A stretch of DNA of 64,000 nt from Streptomyces sp. NBC_00690 (GTDB lineage: Bacteria > Actinomycetota > Actinomycetes > Streptomycetales > Streptomycetaceae), in assembly GCF_036226685.1 (NCBI RefSeq), contig NZ_CP109009.1, positions 1,860,001 to 1,924,000 of the forward strand. Direction: 5' to 3'. Made by a program: the position numbers and the translations under genes. Below are positions 49,128 through 58,363 of this stretch, in pieces. The notes beneath the pieces are model-generated. The model was given only the letters and a program-made list of their open reading frames with translations, was not told where the DNA came from and searched no databases. Each line of letters starts with the position of its first letter. Positions within the stretch are counted from its first letter, which is position 1.

Positions 49128-49615
49128 GCACCACCTCTTCAGCCAGCGCCCCCGGCACCGGCCGCGAGCCCAACACCGCAGACCGGAACTGGCTCATCCT
49201 CGCCTGTGAGCTGGCCGCGCTCTGCCCGCCTTCGGAAACCGCCTTCAGCGTGGGGGCGGTCATCGTCGCGGCCGACGGGACCGAACTCGCCCGCGGCTAC
49301 TCCCGCGAGAACGACCCCCACGACCACGCCGAGGAAGGTGCCCTCGCCAAGCTCCCCGCCAAAGATGCCCGGCTCGCCAGCGCCACGATCTACAGCTCCT
49401 TGGAGCCCTGCGCCAGGCGAGCGTCCCGACCTCGCCCTTGCGCCCAGCTCATCCGGGACACCGGCCTCCGCCGCGTCGTCACCGCTTGGAGCGAACCCGA
49501 TACGTTCGTCGTCGGCGCCGATGGCACCGAGACCCTCGAAGACGCCGACGTCGTAGTTCTTGCACTGCCTGAGTACGCAAACGCTGCACAGGCGCCGAAC
49601 CGGCACCTCCTCTGA
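49124..49615 (+). CDS. Zinc-dependent deaminase (RibD deaminase/cytidine-deaminase fold)
   Basis: 163 residues. The zinc site is HAEEGAL with the catalytic Glu, and LEPCARRASRPRPCAQL with the two cysteines; the strand VGAVIVAADGTELARGYSRE precedes it, as in RibD. It is translationally coupled to the RibD-type reductase (ATGA at 49124-49127), so the pair is a split RibD with inverted gene order. It would deaminate an aminopyrimidine or cytidine-type compound. It ends the plus-strand island operon. Confidence 0.88.
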   Translation: MSTTSSASAPGTGREPNTADRNWLILACELAALCPPSETAFSVGAVIVAADGTELARGYSRENDPHDHAEEGALAKLPAKDARLASATIYSSLEPCARRASRPRPCAQLIRDTGLRRVVTAWSEPDTFVVGADGTETLEDADVVVLALPEYANAAQAPNRHLL

Positions 49616-49698
49616 ACCTCGGATTCAGGGAACTTAGAGGGTGGGGGCTCGATCCGCTTTGACGGACATTCGAGATCAGGGGTTAAGCCCTCATCGTC

Positions 49699-50208
49699 AC
49701 CCGCGAGGGTGACCGCCACTGCAAGCTCCCGCCGCACCAACGCGCGCTCGTCGCTCTGGTGTCTGCGAAAGCGCGACACCCTAGCTCAGATAGCCGCCGG
49801 CTTCGGGATCTCGGTCGGTTCGCCCACGCCCACACCACCGCGGTGATCGACCTCCTGGCCGCCCAGGCCCCCGGCCTGCTCAAGACCCTGCGCGAGCATG
49901 AACCGGAGTACGTGCTGCTCGACGGGACCCTCGCCGAGTGCGACCGCGTGGGTGACGGCCGGGCCGACTACTCGCACAAGCACCGCCGCCACGGCGTGAA
50001 CGTGCAGGTCGTGACCGACCCGGTCGGGCAGGTGTTGTGGAGCTAGCCCACTCTGCCGAGCCGGTGCCAAGACCTGACCGCGGCCTGCACCCAGCGGATC
50101 ATCCGAATCTGCGACCGCCAAGGCGTCACCGTACTGGCTGACTACGCTCACTTCATGCCAGGCGCAGGCAAGCGCGGACTGGCCGCGATGGATACGTGGC
50201 TCGTGTGA
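49699..50208 (+). pseudogene. Decayed IS5-type DDE transposase
   Basis: Homologous pieces in order: REGDRHCKLPPHQRALVALV, then in the next frame LRKRDTLAQIAAGFGISVG, then back in frame AHTTAVIDLLAAQAPGLLK, YVLLDGTLAECDRVGDGRAD, SHKHRRHGVNVQVVTDP, an in-frame TAG at about 50044, and RIIRICDRQGVTVLADYA before the frame dies. Two compensating frameshifts and a stop make it inactive, and the C-terminus is missing. The terminal repeats of the element are not recognisable. It lies about 100 bp from the right direct repeat; 49616-49698 and 50209-50306 hold nothing else I can name. Confidence 0.8.
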
Positions 50209-50306
50209 TGCAGGATCGAAAGTCCCCGAGAAGTCCCTGCGCTGAAAAAGCCGCCACGCAACCGACGAAACAGCAGGTCACAGGGCTAAAGGCAGCGCCG
50301 ACCAGT

Positions 50307-50420
50307 TGTACGACGAGTACAAGGAACCGCTGTACGCCGCACCCCCGCTGCTCCAGCGGATGGTCGACGCGGGGCGCCTTGGCCGCAAGTCGGGCTCGGG
50401 CTTCCACCAGTACGGCTGAC
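50307..50420 (+). repeat. Right 114-bp direct repeat (attR-like)
   Basis: Copy of 29104-29217 with one difference (T at 50390, changing a Thr to a Ser codon in the unused reading frame). It carries only the 3' end of the dehydrogenase gene and no start. Beyond 50420 the sequence differs from the left side and leads into the NUDIX gene's 3' end. Confidence 0.95.
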
Positions 50421-50455
50421 CCCGCCCACCCCGACGCCCCGATCCCTGAGGTGGC

Positions 50456-50977
50456 TCAGCCCAGCCGTAGTTGGTGCAGCATCAGCAGCCCGGCCGCCAT
50501 GTTGGCGGCCGGGACCTCGCCCCGGGCGATCATGTCCGGCACCCATTTCAAGGGCACCCATTCCCGGCGCGACGACTCGAAGTCGTCCTGGGGATGACCG
50601 ATGTAGGTGGCGCTGTCGGCCCAGTAGAGGTGGTGTCGGGAGTCGGTGAGGCCGTTGGACGGCTCCACGGTCATCAGTGGGCGCAGCGGACCGGGACGCC
50701 AACCCGTCTCTTCCTCCATCTCCCTGGCCGCTGCGCTCTCGATGTCCTCTCCGTCCTCGACGACGCCCGCGGCCAACTCCCACCCCCAACTGTCCGTGAT
50801 GAACCGGTGGCGCCAGAGCATCAACACCTCGTTCGCGGTGTTGACGGCCGTCGCGATGGCGACGGGACGCATCCTGATGAGGAAGTGGTCCAGGTGTCGG
50901 CCGTCAGGAAGCTCGACATCTGCGAGGTTCACGGTGAACCAGCGATTTTGATACACAGTTTGTTCGTTTAAGTTCAT
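50456..50977 (-). CDS. NUDIX hydrolase (ADP-ribose-pyrophosphatase-like, core side)
   Basis: 173 residues. The Nudix box region AAGVVEDGEDIESAAAREME then EETGW is complete. An N-terminal beta domain precedes it (YQNRWFTVNLADVELPDGRH), as in ADP-sugar pyrophosphatases. The first 13 codons from ATG 50977 are unusually A/T-rich and codon 3 is TTA, so translation may depend on bldA. The 233 bp upstream to the XRE gene's stop contain no other gene. Substrate unknown, nucleoside diphosphate sugars likely. Confidence 0.85.
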   Translation of the reverse strand: MNLNEQTVYQNRWFTVNLADVELPDGRHLDHFLIRMRPVAIATAVNTANEVLMLWRHRFITDSWGWELAAGVVEDGEDIESAAAREMEEETGWRPGPLRPLMTVEPSNGLTDSRHHLYWADSATYIGHPQDDFESSRREWVPLKWVPDMIARGEVPAANMAAGLLMLHQLRLG

Positions 50978-51210
50978 CCACTGCACGTCTTGTGCCGCCC
51001 TTCGACCAGTCGATGGCAACATCGCAGCAGGCGCAGGGCTCCCAAGGGGCATCACAGCGAAGAGTGGGCCGGATAGGAACGTGCGCTTCCGGACATCGAG
51101 GCGTGCGGTCGGACGCCAAAATGCCCTCAGGGGCCGATATGCCCGGACCATGGAACGCCCGCCGTGACGCATCGAGCCCCCAAGGGGGACACGATCGTCG
51201 CCCTCTCGCC

Positions 51211-52551
51211 CTACAGGGGCACGCGCAACGCACTGTCGATGCGCTCGGCTGCTTCGTCGGCCCGTGCCGACCGGCTGGCCACCAACTGCTCCCGCACCAG
51301 CCTCAGTCGACCGCGCAACCGCCGGGACTCCATTCCCCGCGCCCGCTCCGCCATCTCCGTGGCCGTCTGTGCCGCCCGATCGGCCTCGCCACGACAGAGT
51401 TCGATCTGACAGAGCATCGCCAGCCGGTGGACCCGTCCCCGGTCATGTGCCGGAGCGCCCACGGCAGCCGCCGCATGGTCATGGGCCGCCGACAGATCGC
51501 CGAGGCTGAGCAACGCCTCGGCGGTCTGCACATTGATCAGACCCGGCTGGACATAACCGGTCTCCTCCGGCTCACCGGCCGGGTGGATGCGTGCCGCCTC
51601 GCGCTCCGCACGCCGGATGCACCGCAGCGCACCCGCACGGTCCCCGAGCCGGGCGTACGCCTTGGCCTGCGTGGCATAGAGGTCGGAGGCGAGGGCGGGC
51701 GTGATCTGGGCGCCCGCCGTCCTCAGCGCGGCCTCGGCGAAGGCCACCGCCTGCCGGTACTCCCCCAGCAGCAGGGACTGGTTGACCAGCAGTGCGATCA
51801 CATAGGCGCCGAGCCCTCGATCACCACTGGCCTTGGCCAATCGCAACGCTTGGTGGAAGTAGCGCTGGGCGAGCCCATGGGCATCGGAGTCATAGGCGCA
51901 GATGCCGGCGACGGCGACCAGTCCACCGGTGGCCCGGTGCAGTTGCCTGCCGAGTTCATTGCCGTAGGAGCCGCGCAGCAACGGGGCCGTCGCGGTGGTG
52001 AGGAACCCGACGATGCGTGCCCGGGTCGCCATTCCGCCGGCCCTGCGGTACATCAACTCGTAGTGCGTACGGGCTGCCCGCAGGGTCACGATGTCGGCGG
52101 GAGAGACGCTCATCGGCCCGGCCCGCGAGACATCGGCGTCCTCCGGGGGGTTCTCCCACTCCCAGACGGGCATCACCGCCGATGTGCCCGTGACGGCGGG
52201 CGCCTCGATGACGTGTCGGCGCTGCTGTTCGTCCGAACGCCACAGTGCGGTGGCCCGCTCGACGAAACTGCACAGCGGTGAACCCGTCTCCCCCACTCCT
52301 TGGCCGCTCACCCCGAGCCCGATGTCCCCGAGGGTCAGGGCACGGTTCAGTCGCTCGGCGAGGACCTCGCAGATCAGATCGGGCACCTGTCCCCGGGGGC
52401 GCTGCCCCTTGAGCCAGCGGGCCACGGCAGTGTGCTCGTACCGCAGTGACAACCCCTTGGCCCCACCGGCCCGGTTCACCCGGGCGGCGAGGCCCGCGTG
52501 GGAGAAACCAGCCTCGTCAAGCAAGGCATCGAGCAAGGTGTTGGGCTGCAT
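51211..52551 (-). CDS. XRE-TPR regulator (NsdA-like)
   Basis: 446 residues. The N-terminal helix-turn-helix (MQPNTLLDALLDEAGFSHAG, then HTAVARWLKGQRPRG) is followed by about 300 residues of helical TPR-like repeats (AVAFAEAALRTAGAQITPAL, AYARLGDRAGALRCIRRAE). The architecture resembles NsdA-type regulators of Streptomyces development, although I cannot prove orthology. It starts at ATG 52551. It belongs to the core flank, not the island. Confidence 0.8.
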   Translation of the reverse strand: MQPNTLLDALLDEAGFSHAGLAARVNRAGGAKGLSLRYEHTAVARWLKGQRPRGQVPDLICEVLAERLNRALTLGDIGLGVSGQGVGETGSPLCSFVERATALWRSDEQQRRHVIEAPAVTGTSAVMPVWEWENPPEDADVSRAGPMSVSPADIVTLRAARTHYELMYRRAGGMATRARIVGFLTTATAPLLRGSYGNELGRQLHRATGGLVAVAGICAYDSDAHGLAQRYFHQALRLAKASGDRGLGAYVIALLVNQSLLLGEYRQAVAFAEAALRTAGAQITPALASDLYATQAKAYARLGDRAGALRCIRRAEREAARIHPAGEPEETGYVQPGLINVQTAEALLSLGDLSAAHDHAAAAVGAPAHDRGRVHRLAMLCQIELCRGEADRAAQTATEMAERARGMESRRLRGRLRLVREQLVASRSARADEAAERIDSALRVPL

Positions 52552-52697
52552 GGGGCCCTCCGGAGGCTCAGTGGGCCCAGCGTAGTGGACGACCCATTCA
52601 CACGGGGTGTGAACACAACGCCCCGACCGGTGGTGCGTGCGCTCTGCCGCACCACCCCGGGCGGTTGTTGACTGAGTGGCCTCTCATAGAGGCGGCC

Positions 52698-52734
52698 GGA
52701 TCACCGCGCTCCCCCTCGTACAGCGCGGTGATCC
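52698..52734 (-). terminator. Terminator downstream of the PP2C gene
   Basis: GGATCACCGCGCT pairs perfectly with AGCGCGGTGATCC around 11 bases, in the 256-bp gap between the PP2C stop and the XRE start. Nothing else is visible in that gap. Confidence 0.75.
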
Positions 52735-52807
52735 TCCATCGCGTCGTCCGCTTCGCCTTCTGCCCGACACTCCGCGGCGGAGCGGACGACGCCGGCCGCA
52801 TCGGCCA

Positions 52808-54292
52808 TCAGCGGGCCAGGCCCAAGGGATCCAGGGCGTCCTGCTGGTGGGCGGGCCCCCCGCGGGGGCGGTGCACTGCTTCCCCACCGGGCGCCGCCCG
52901 CGGGCGGTCGTTGCGCAGCGCCAACAGAGCCGTGTCATCGCCGATCCGCCCCCGGGTGTGCCGTAACAGCTGCGCATGGACATCGGCGATCAGGGCGGCC
53001 GGTGACGGCGGACCGCCACGGACCGCCTGCCGCAGGTACGCCTCCAAGTCGAAGAAGGCGCCCGTGGCGTTCCGGGCGTCGGTCGCCCCGTCGGTGTGGA
53101 GGAAGAGGACCTCGCCCGGTAACAGCGGTGCACCGTGCCACACCGGTGGGAGCGCGGGCAGGGGGAAGGTGCCGAGCGGCGGCAGCGGCTCTCCCCAGCA
53201 CAGCGGTCGTACCTCGGGCCCGAGCCGATAGGGCCAGGGGTGACCGCAGTTGAGCACCGTCAGGGTGCCGTCCCCGGCGATCTCCACCAGCAGCACGGTG
53301 ACGAACTCCTCCGCCGACGGCCCGTCCGACTCACCGGTGCCCGGTGCATCCCGCGCCTGCTCGCGCAGATGCCGCTGGAGGGACCGTTCCAGCCGGCGCA
53401 GGACGCCGAGGAGTTCGGGCTCGTCGTGCACGGCCTCCCGGAAGCTGCCGAGGACGGCCGCGACGGCACCGATCGCCGGCAGCCCGTGGCCGCGGACGTC
53501 GCCGATGATCATCCGTACGCCGTAGGGCGTGTCGACCGCCTCGTACAGATCGCCGCCGATGGTCGCCTCGCGGGTGGCCGAGCGCTGGGCGGCGGCGATC
53601 GTGAGCCCGTCGAGTTCCGCGGGAACGGGCCGCAGCAGTACGCGCTGGGTGGCCTGCGCGACGGCCCGGACCCGTTTGAGCTCATGACCGAGATGACGAC
53701 GGACGCCCACCACCAGACCCGCGCCGACGGTCAGGAGGACGGCACCTTCGACGATCCGCTCGCCGAGCCCTTCGGGATGGCTGGGCGGCATGAGGCGCCA
53801 CAGCAGCGCCACGACACCGCAGATGACGGCGAGCGTGAGGGGGGTGTTGAAGCGTCGGGCCGTCGCGCGTGCTGCATCGAAAGCACCCGATGAGTCCGAC
53901 GGACCAAACGAAACAGACGAACCAAACAAGACACATGAGCCCGATGAAATCGACGAGCCCGATGCACCAGACGAAGGACGTCCGTCGTCGCCGTGACGGT
54001 CGGGCTCTCGCCGAAGGCCCATCCCCAACGCGCCCTCGTGCAGCGGCCCGGCCGAGCGGCCTTGACCATCGGTGGTTCCACGCAGACCCGATAACCGGCG
54101 CACACCGGTCCTTCGGACCGTCGTATCCGTCTCGGCCGTGCCGGACGAGAGCGCCCGCTCGTCGTGGGACGAGCGAGCGGTCCCGTTGGAATCGGCCGCC
54201 CACCACCGCGGTCGCAGACAGGCGGCCATCAACTGGAGGGTTCTCGACCGGAGCACGGTCGGAACGAGAGGTGAAGACCTGATGCGGATCAT
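52808..54292 (-). CDS. Membrane PP2C/SpoIIE-type serine phosphatase
   Basis: About 494 residues. Two membrane helices (LAVICGVVALLWRLM and VLLTVGAGLVVGV, near residues 155-195) precede a SpoIIE domain: ATIGGDLYEAVDTPYGVRMI, IGDVRGHGLPAIGAVAAVLG, LNCGHPWPYRL and LFLHTDGATDARN hold the metal-binding aspartates and glycines. It probably dephosphorylates anti-sigma-antagonist-type proteins. The N-terminal 130 residues are low-complexity; part is Ser/Gly-rich and encoded by an A/C-rich imperfect repeat at about 53870-53990. The start is uncertain (54292 or ATG 54229). Confidence 0.8.
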   Translation of the reverse strand: MIRIRSSPLVPTVLRSRTLQLMAACLRPRWWAADSNGTARSSHDERALSSGTAETDTTVRRTGVRRLSGLRGTTDGQGRSAGPLHEGALGMGLRREPDRHGDDGRPSSGASGSSISSGSCVLFGSSVSFGPSDSSGAFDAARATARRFNTPLTLAVICGVVALLWRLMPPSHPEGLGERIVEGAVLLTVGAGLVVGVRRHLGHELKRVRAVAQATQRVLLRPVPAELDGLTIAAAQRSATREATIGGDLYEAVDTPYGVRMIIGDVRGHGLPAIGAVAAVLGSFREAVHDEPELLGVLRRLERSLQRHLREQARDAPGTGESDGPSAEEFVTVLLVEIAGDGTLTVLNCGHPWPYRLGPEVRPLCWGEPLPPLGTFPLPALPPVWHGAPLLPGEVLFLHTDGATDARNATGAFFDLEAYLRQAVRGGPPSPAALIADVHAQLLRHTRGRIGDDTALLALRNDRPRAAPGGEAVHRPRGGPAHQQDALDPLGLAR

Positions 54293-54482
54293 GCCGATGG
54301 TCCCCTCAGAAGGCCCGGTCCGGCGCACCGGCCGCCCGATCGGCCGGGACGATCCCACCGACGGCAGCGCCTGCCGGTCGGTGATTCCGTCGATCGTGGC
54401 GGAACGGCGGAAGGGACGAGAACTTCGCCCTCCCTTCTCACCCGAACGAGTGAGACTGGGGGTTTCACCTCGACAGAGGCAA

Positions 54483-54512
54483 GGGGCGCACCCAGATGAC
54501 CGGATGCGCCCC
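54483..54512 (-). terminator. pheST terminator
   Basis: GGGGCGCA pairs with TGCGCCCC around 14 bases, 21 bp after the pheT stop. The other part of the intergenic stretch 54293-54532 holds no gene I can support. Confidence 0.7.
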
Positions 54513-54532
54513 CGAGGAGCGGACTGGAGCGA

Positions 54533-57061
54533 TCAGGCTCCGCGGAGCACGGCTCCCGTGTGCTCGGTCGCACTCGCCACCGCGGTGTCCCGCGCGGCGG
54601 ACGCCTCCTCGACCGTCAGGGTGCGGTCGGGCGCCCGGAAGCGCAGCGCGTACGCCAGGGACTTCTTGCCCGTTTCGATCTGGTCGCCGGTGTAGACGTC
54701 GAACAGCCGGATGGATTCGAGCAGTTCGCCCGCGCCGAGCGTGAGGAAGTGCTCCACGGCCGCTGCCGGCACCGCCTGATCGACGACGAGCGCCACGTCC
54801 TGGGTGGCCACCGGGAACGTGGAGATCCGGGGTGCGGGGAGCACCCCTTCCCCAGCGAGCTCGACCAGGTCCAGATCGAGTTCCATGGCACAGGTGCGGG
54901 CGGGCAGCCCCAGCGCCTTGACGACCCGGGGGTGCAGCTCGCCGGCGTACCCGACGGGCGTCTTCACGCCGTCGATGGCCACGAACAGTCCAGCGCACCT
55001 GCCGGGGTGCCACGGTCCGTACTGCGCCTGCTCGACGACGAGTTCGACACCCGCCTCCGCGGCGAGCAGCCGAGCGGCCTGTACGGCGTCGGCCCAGATG
55101 GCCGGTCGGCCCTGGCCCCACCAGCCGGCCTGTTCGCGGGCGCCCGCCAGCACCACGGCGGCGTGCCGCGGCTGTACGGGCAGAGCGGCGTCGAGTGCGG
55201 CGATCTCCGCATCGGTCGGCCGGCGGTCGACGGGGAGCGGTGCGGTCGTCCGCGGCCCGGCGGCCGGGTGGAAGACCACACCGGTCTCGAACAGTGCCAG
55301 GTCATGACTGCCGCGACCGTCGTTGCGGCGCAGTGCCCCGAGCAGTCCGGGCAGCAGCGTGGTGCGCAGCGCGGGCTCTTCGTCGGAGAGCGGGTTGACC
55401 AGCTTCACCAGTTTCCGGGCCGGGTCGTCGGCCGGAAGGTCGAGCTGGTCGAGGACCTGGGCACCGATGAAGGGGTAGTTCAGTGCTTCCACGTACCCCG
55501 CTCCGGCCAGCGCCCGGCCGATGCGGCGGGTGAGCCGCTGCCGGTCGGTGAGGCCGCTGCCGGACGTGGGCCGCGGAAGGGTGGAGGGGAGGTTCTCGTA
55601 CCCCTGGAGGCGGATGACCTCTTCGGCAAGGTCGTTCGGTGCGGTGAGGTCGGGACGCCAGGACGGGATGGTGACGACGAGTTCGTCCTGCCCGTACACA
55701 TCGCAGCCGACTTCTTGGAGACGGCGTACGACGATCTCCCTGCCGTACTCCATCCCCGCCACCCGGTCGGGGTGGTCGGCGCGCATGGAGACCGTGCGCG
55801 GCGCGGACGGGGAGATCACCTGGGTGACCCCGGCCTCGGCGGTGCCGGCGCCGAGGAGGACCAGCAGGTCGACGGTGCGCTGCGCGGCGGCGGCGCCGGC
55901 CAGCGGGTCCACTCCGCGTTCGAAGCGCCGCGACGCCTCGGAGGAGAGCTTGTGGCGGCGTGCGGTGCGCGCGATGGCGACCGGGTCGAAGTGTGCGGCT
56001 TCGATCACGATCTCGGTGGTGCGGCGCGACACCGTGTCGTCGGCGGCTTCGACGTGGTCGGCGATCTCGGTGTTGGCTCCGCCCATGACGCCCGCGAGGC
56101 CGATGGGCCCACGGTCGTCGATGATCACCAGGTCATCGGCGTCCAGGACGCGATGGACGCCGTCGAGCGTGGTGAGCTTCTCGCCCGCCTCGGCACGACG
56201 GACCCCGATGGCGCCCTCGATCAGCGTGCGGTCGTAGGCGTGCAGCGGCTGGCCCAGCTCCAGCATCACGTAGTTCGTGATGTCGACGGCGAGCGAGATC
56301 GGGCGCATGCCCGCCTTCTGGAGGCGGCGCGTCAGCCAGATCGGGGACCGGGCGTCGGGGTTGAGACCGGTGACGGTGCGCGCGGTGAACCGGTCGCAGC
56401 CGACCGGGTCGGCGACGTGCACCGGGTAGCCGTGGGCGTTCGGTCCCGGGACGTCGAGCAGCGCCGGGTCGCGCAGCGGCAGACCGTAGGCGATGGCCGC
56501 CTCACGGGCGACGCCCCGCAGGGAGAGGCAGTAGCCCCGGTCCGGGGTGACGGCGATGTCGAGGACCTCGTCATAGAGCTCCAGGAGCGCGGCGGCGTCG
56601 ATGCCGGGCTCGTACTCGGGCGGCAGGACGATGATCCCGTGGGTGCCGTCGTCACCCATGCCGAGTTCGTCCGCGGAGCAGATCATGCCGCGGGACATCC
56701 GGCCGTACGTCTTGCGCTCGGCGATCCGGAAGTCGCCGGGCAGTACGGCGCCGGGGAGTGCGACGACCACCTTGTCGCCGACCGCGAAGTTCCGGGCGCC
56801 ACAGATGATCTCTTGGAGCTCGCCGGTGCCGTTGGACTGGCCGACGTCCACCAGACAGTGGCGGATGGGCTTCTTGAACTCGGTCAGTTCCTCGATGGCG
56901 TGGACCCGACCGACGACCAGCGGGCCGGTGAGGCCGGCGCCGAGCTGCTCGACGCTCTCGACCTCAAGGCCGGCGGCGACCAGCTTCGCCTGTACGTCCC
57001 GGCCAGTGGTGCTCGCCGGCAGGTCGACGTACTCCCGCAACCAGGAAAGCGGGACCCGCAT
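54533..57061 (-). CDS. pheT: Phenylalanyl-tRNA synthetase beta subunit
   Basis: 842 residues. The domains run in order: N-terminal B1 with the EMAP-like tRNA-binding fold ([20 protein letters not shown]), B3/B4 editing region, B5, the catalytic-like core ([18 protein letters not shown]), and the C-terminal anticodon-binding FDX-ACB domain ([40 protein letters not shown]). It forms the alpha2-beta2 enzyme with PheS. Its ATG overlaps the pheS stop by one base (TGATG). Confidence 0.97.
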   Translation of the reverse strand: MRVPLSWLREYVDLPASTTGRDVQAKLVAAGLEVESVEQLGAGLTGPLVVGRVHAIEELTEFKKPIRHCLVDVGQSNGTGELQEIICGARNFAVGDKVVVALPGAVLPGDFRIAERKTYGRMSRGMICSADELGMGDDGTHGIIVLPPEYEPGIDAAALLELYDEVLDIAVTPDRGYCLSLRGVAREAAIAYGLPLRDPALLDVPGPNAHGYPVHVADPVGCDRFTARTVTGLNPDARSPIWLTRRLQKAGMRPISLAVDITNYVMLELGQPLHAYDRTLIEGAIGVRRAEAGEKLTTLDGVHRVLDADDLVIIDDRGPIGLAGVMGGANTEIADHVEAADDTVSRRTTEIVIEAAHFDPVAIARTARRHKLSSEASRRFERGVDPLAGAAAAQRTVDLLVLLGAGTAEAGVTQVISPSAPRTVSMRADHPDRVAGMEYGREIVVRRLQEVGCDVYGQDELVVTIPSWRPDLTAPNDLAEEVIRLQGYENLPSTLPRPTSGSGLTDRQRLTRRIGRALAGAGYVEALNYPFIGAQVLDQLDLPADDPARKLVKLVNPLSDEEPALRTTLLPGLLGALRRNDGRGSHDLALFETGVVFHPAAGPRTTAPLPVDRRPTDAEIAALDAALPVQPRHAAVVLAGAREQAGWWGQGRPAIWADAVQAARLLAAEAGVELVVEQAQYGPWHPGRCAGLFVAIDGVKTPVGYAGELHPRVVKALGLPARTCAMELDLDLVELAGEGVLPAPRISTFPVATQDVALVVDQAVPAAAVEHFLTLGAGELLESIRLFDVYTGDQIETGKKSLAYALRFRAPDRTLTVEEASAARDTAVASATEHTGAVLRGA

Positions 57062-58191
57062 CAGATCTCCATCCCGAACGGCCGAGTGAACCGGACGTCA
57101 CCCTCGACCATGTCTCGCATGTCTTCGACGTTGTGGCGGAACATCAGCATCCGTTCGATGCCGAACCCGAAGGCGAATCCGCTGTACTTCTCCGGGTCCA
57201 CCCCGCAGGCGACGAGCACCTTCGGATTGACCATCCCGCAGCCGCCGAGCTCGATCCAGCCCTCGCTGGAACAGGTGCGGCAAGGGCGGTCCGGGTTGCC
57301 GACGGACTCGCCGCGGCAGACGTAGCAGACCATGTCCATCTCGGCCGAAGGCTCCGTGAACGGGAAGAAGTTCGGCCGCAGCCGGGTCTTCATGCCCTCG
57401 CCGCCGAAGAGCGCCTGGACCATGTGGTCCAGCGTGCCCTTGAGGTCGGCCATGGTCAGGCCCTCGTCGACAGCGAGCAGTTCGACCTGGTGGAAGACGG
57501 GCGTGTGGGTCGCATCGAGCTCGTCGGTGCGGTACACGCGCCCCGGGCAGACCACATAGACCGGGGGTTCGCGATAGAGCAGCGAGCGGATCTGCACGGG
57601 AGAGGTGTGGGTGCGCAGCACCACACCGGTGCCCGTGCCCGCGTCGGACTCGGGCCCTTCGACGAAGAAGGTGTCGGCCTCACCGCGGGCGGGGTGGTCG
57701 GGACCGATGTTGAGCGCGTCGAAGTTGAACCACTCGGCCTCGGCCTGCGGGCCTTCGGCGACCTCGTAGCCCATGGCCACGAAGACGTCCTCGATGCGCT
57801 CGGAGAGCGTGGTCAGCGGGTGGCGCGCACCGGCGGGAACTCGGTCGTGGGGCAGGGTGACATCGACTGCCTCCTCCACCAGGACCCGGGTGTCTCGCTC
57901 GGCCTCCAGCTCGACCTGGCGGACGGCGAGTGCCTTGTTCACGGCACCGCGGGCCTGGCCCACGCGCTTTCCGGCCGCGGCCTTCGCCTGTGGCGGCAGG
58001 GCTCCGATCTCACGGTTGGCGAGCGCGAGCGGCGAGGTACCGCCGGTGTGCGCGACCTTCGCGTGGGCGAGTGCGTCGAGATCGCCGGCGGCGGCGAAGG
58101 CGGCGAGCGCCTCGTCCCGCATGCGCTCGATGACTTCCGGTTTCAGTGCCTCGACCTCGACTGGGTCATACGACTTGTTGGGTGCCGACAT
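57061..58191 (-). CDS. pheS: Phenylalanyl-tRNA synthetase alpha subunit
   Basis: 376 residues, with an N-terminal coiled-coil helical hairpin (residues 1-90) and the class II catalytic core: motif 2 [19 protein letters not shown], the phenylalanine-binding region [15 protein letters not shown] and motif 3 [13 protein letters not shown]. It charges tRNA-Phe. The start is ATG 58191; the open frame upstream is not family sequence. First of the pheST operon, and separated by 172 bp from the sensor kinase gene. Confidence 0.97.
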   Translation of the reverse strand: MSAPNKSYDPVEVEALKPEVIERMRDEALAAFAAAGDLDALAHAKVAHTGGTSPLALANREIGALPPQAKAAAGKRVGQARGAVNKALAVRQVELEAERDTRVLVEEAVDVTLPHDRVPAGARHPLTTLSERIEDVFVAMGYEVAEGPQAEAEWFNFDALNIGPDHPARGEADTFFVEGPESDAGTGTGVVLRTHTSPVQIRSLLYREPPVYVVCPGRVYRTDELDATHTPVFHQVELLAVDEGLTMADLKGTLDHMVQALFGGEGMKTRLRPNFFPFTEPSAEMDMVCYVCRGESVGNPDRPCRTCSSEGWIELGGCGMVNPKVLVACGVDPEKYSGFAFGFGIERMLMFRHNVEDMRDMVEGDVRFTRPFGMEI

Positions 58192-58363
58192 CTCTTCCCG
58201 TGTTTCCGATTGGCTGGTGGCCGCGGCCCCCACTCGACGACTGGGACGTAAACGTGCCAAGGGTCGAGTCTAAAGGTCGCGGACGGTTGCTGTTCCGGGG
58301 GACGGCCCGTGGGCCGGATGACCGGCGGGGCCGACTCGCTCTGCGATGGGCCCGCAGGGGCCC

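Larger units (their letters stand above)
29104..50420. mobile_element. 21.2-kb genomic island between 114-bp direct repeats
   Basis: Core genes flank both sides. Between the repeats lie only accessory genes: a truncated DUF6545 gene, a P450, a long minus-strand biosynthetic-type operon, a divergent regulator-RibD-deaminase operon and a decayed transposase. No integrase, relaxase or replication gene is visible, so the element has probably lost its mobility functions or is mobilised in trans. The excision product expected from repeat recombination would restore a single copy of the dehydrogenase 3' end next to the NUDIX gene at 50456. Confidence 0.85.

Noticed and set aside
29218..50306. Search for an integrase, relaxase, replication gene or tRNA in the island
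   Set aside because: None was found on either strand; the only mobile-DNA gene is the broken transposase at the right end.
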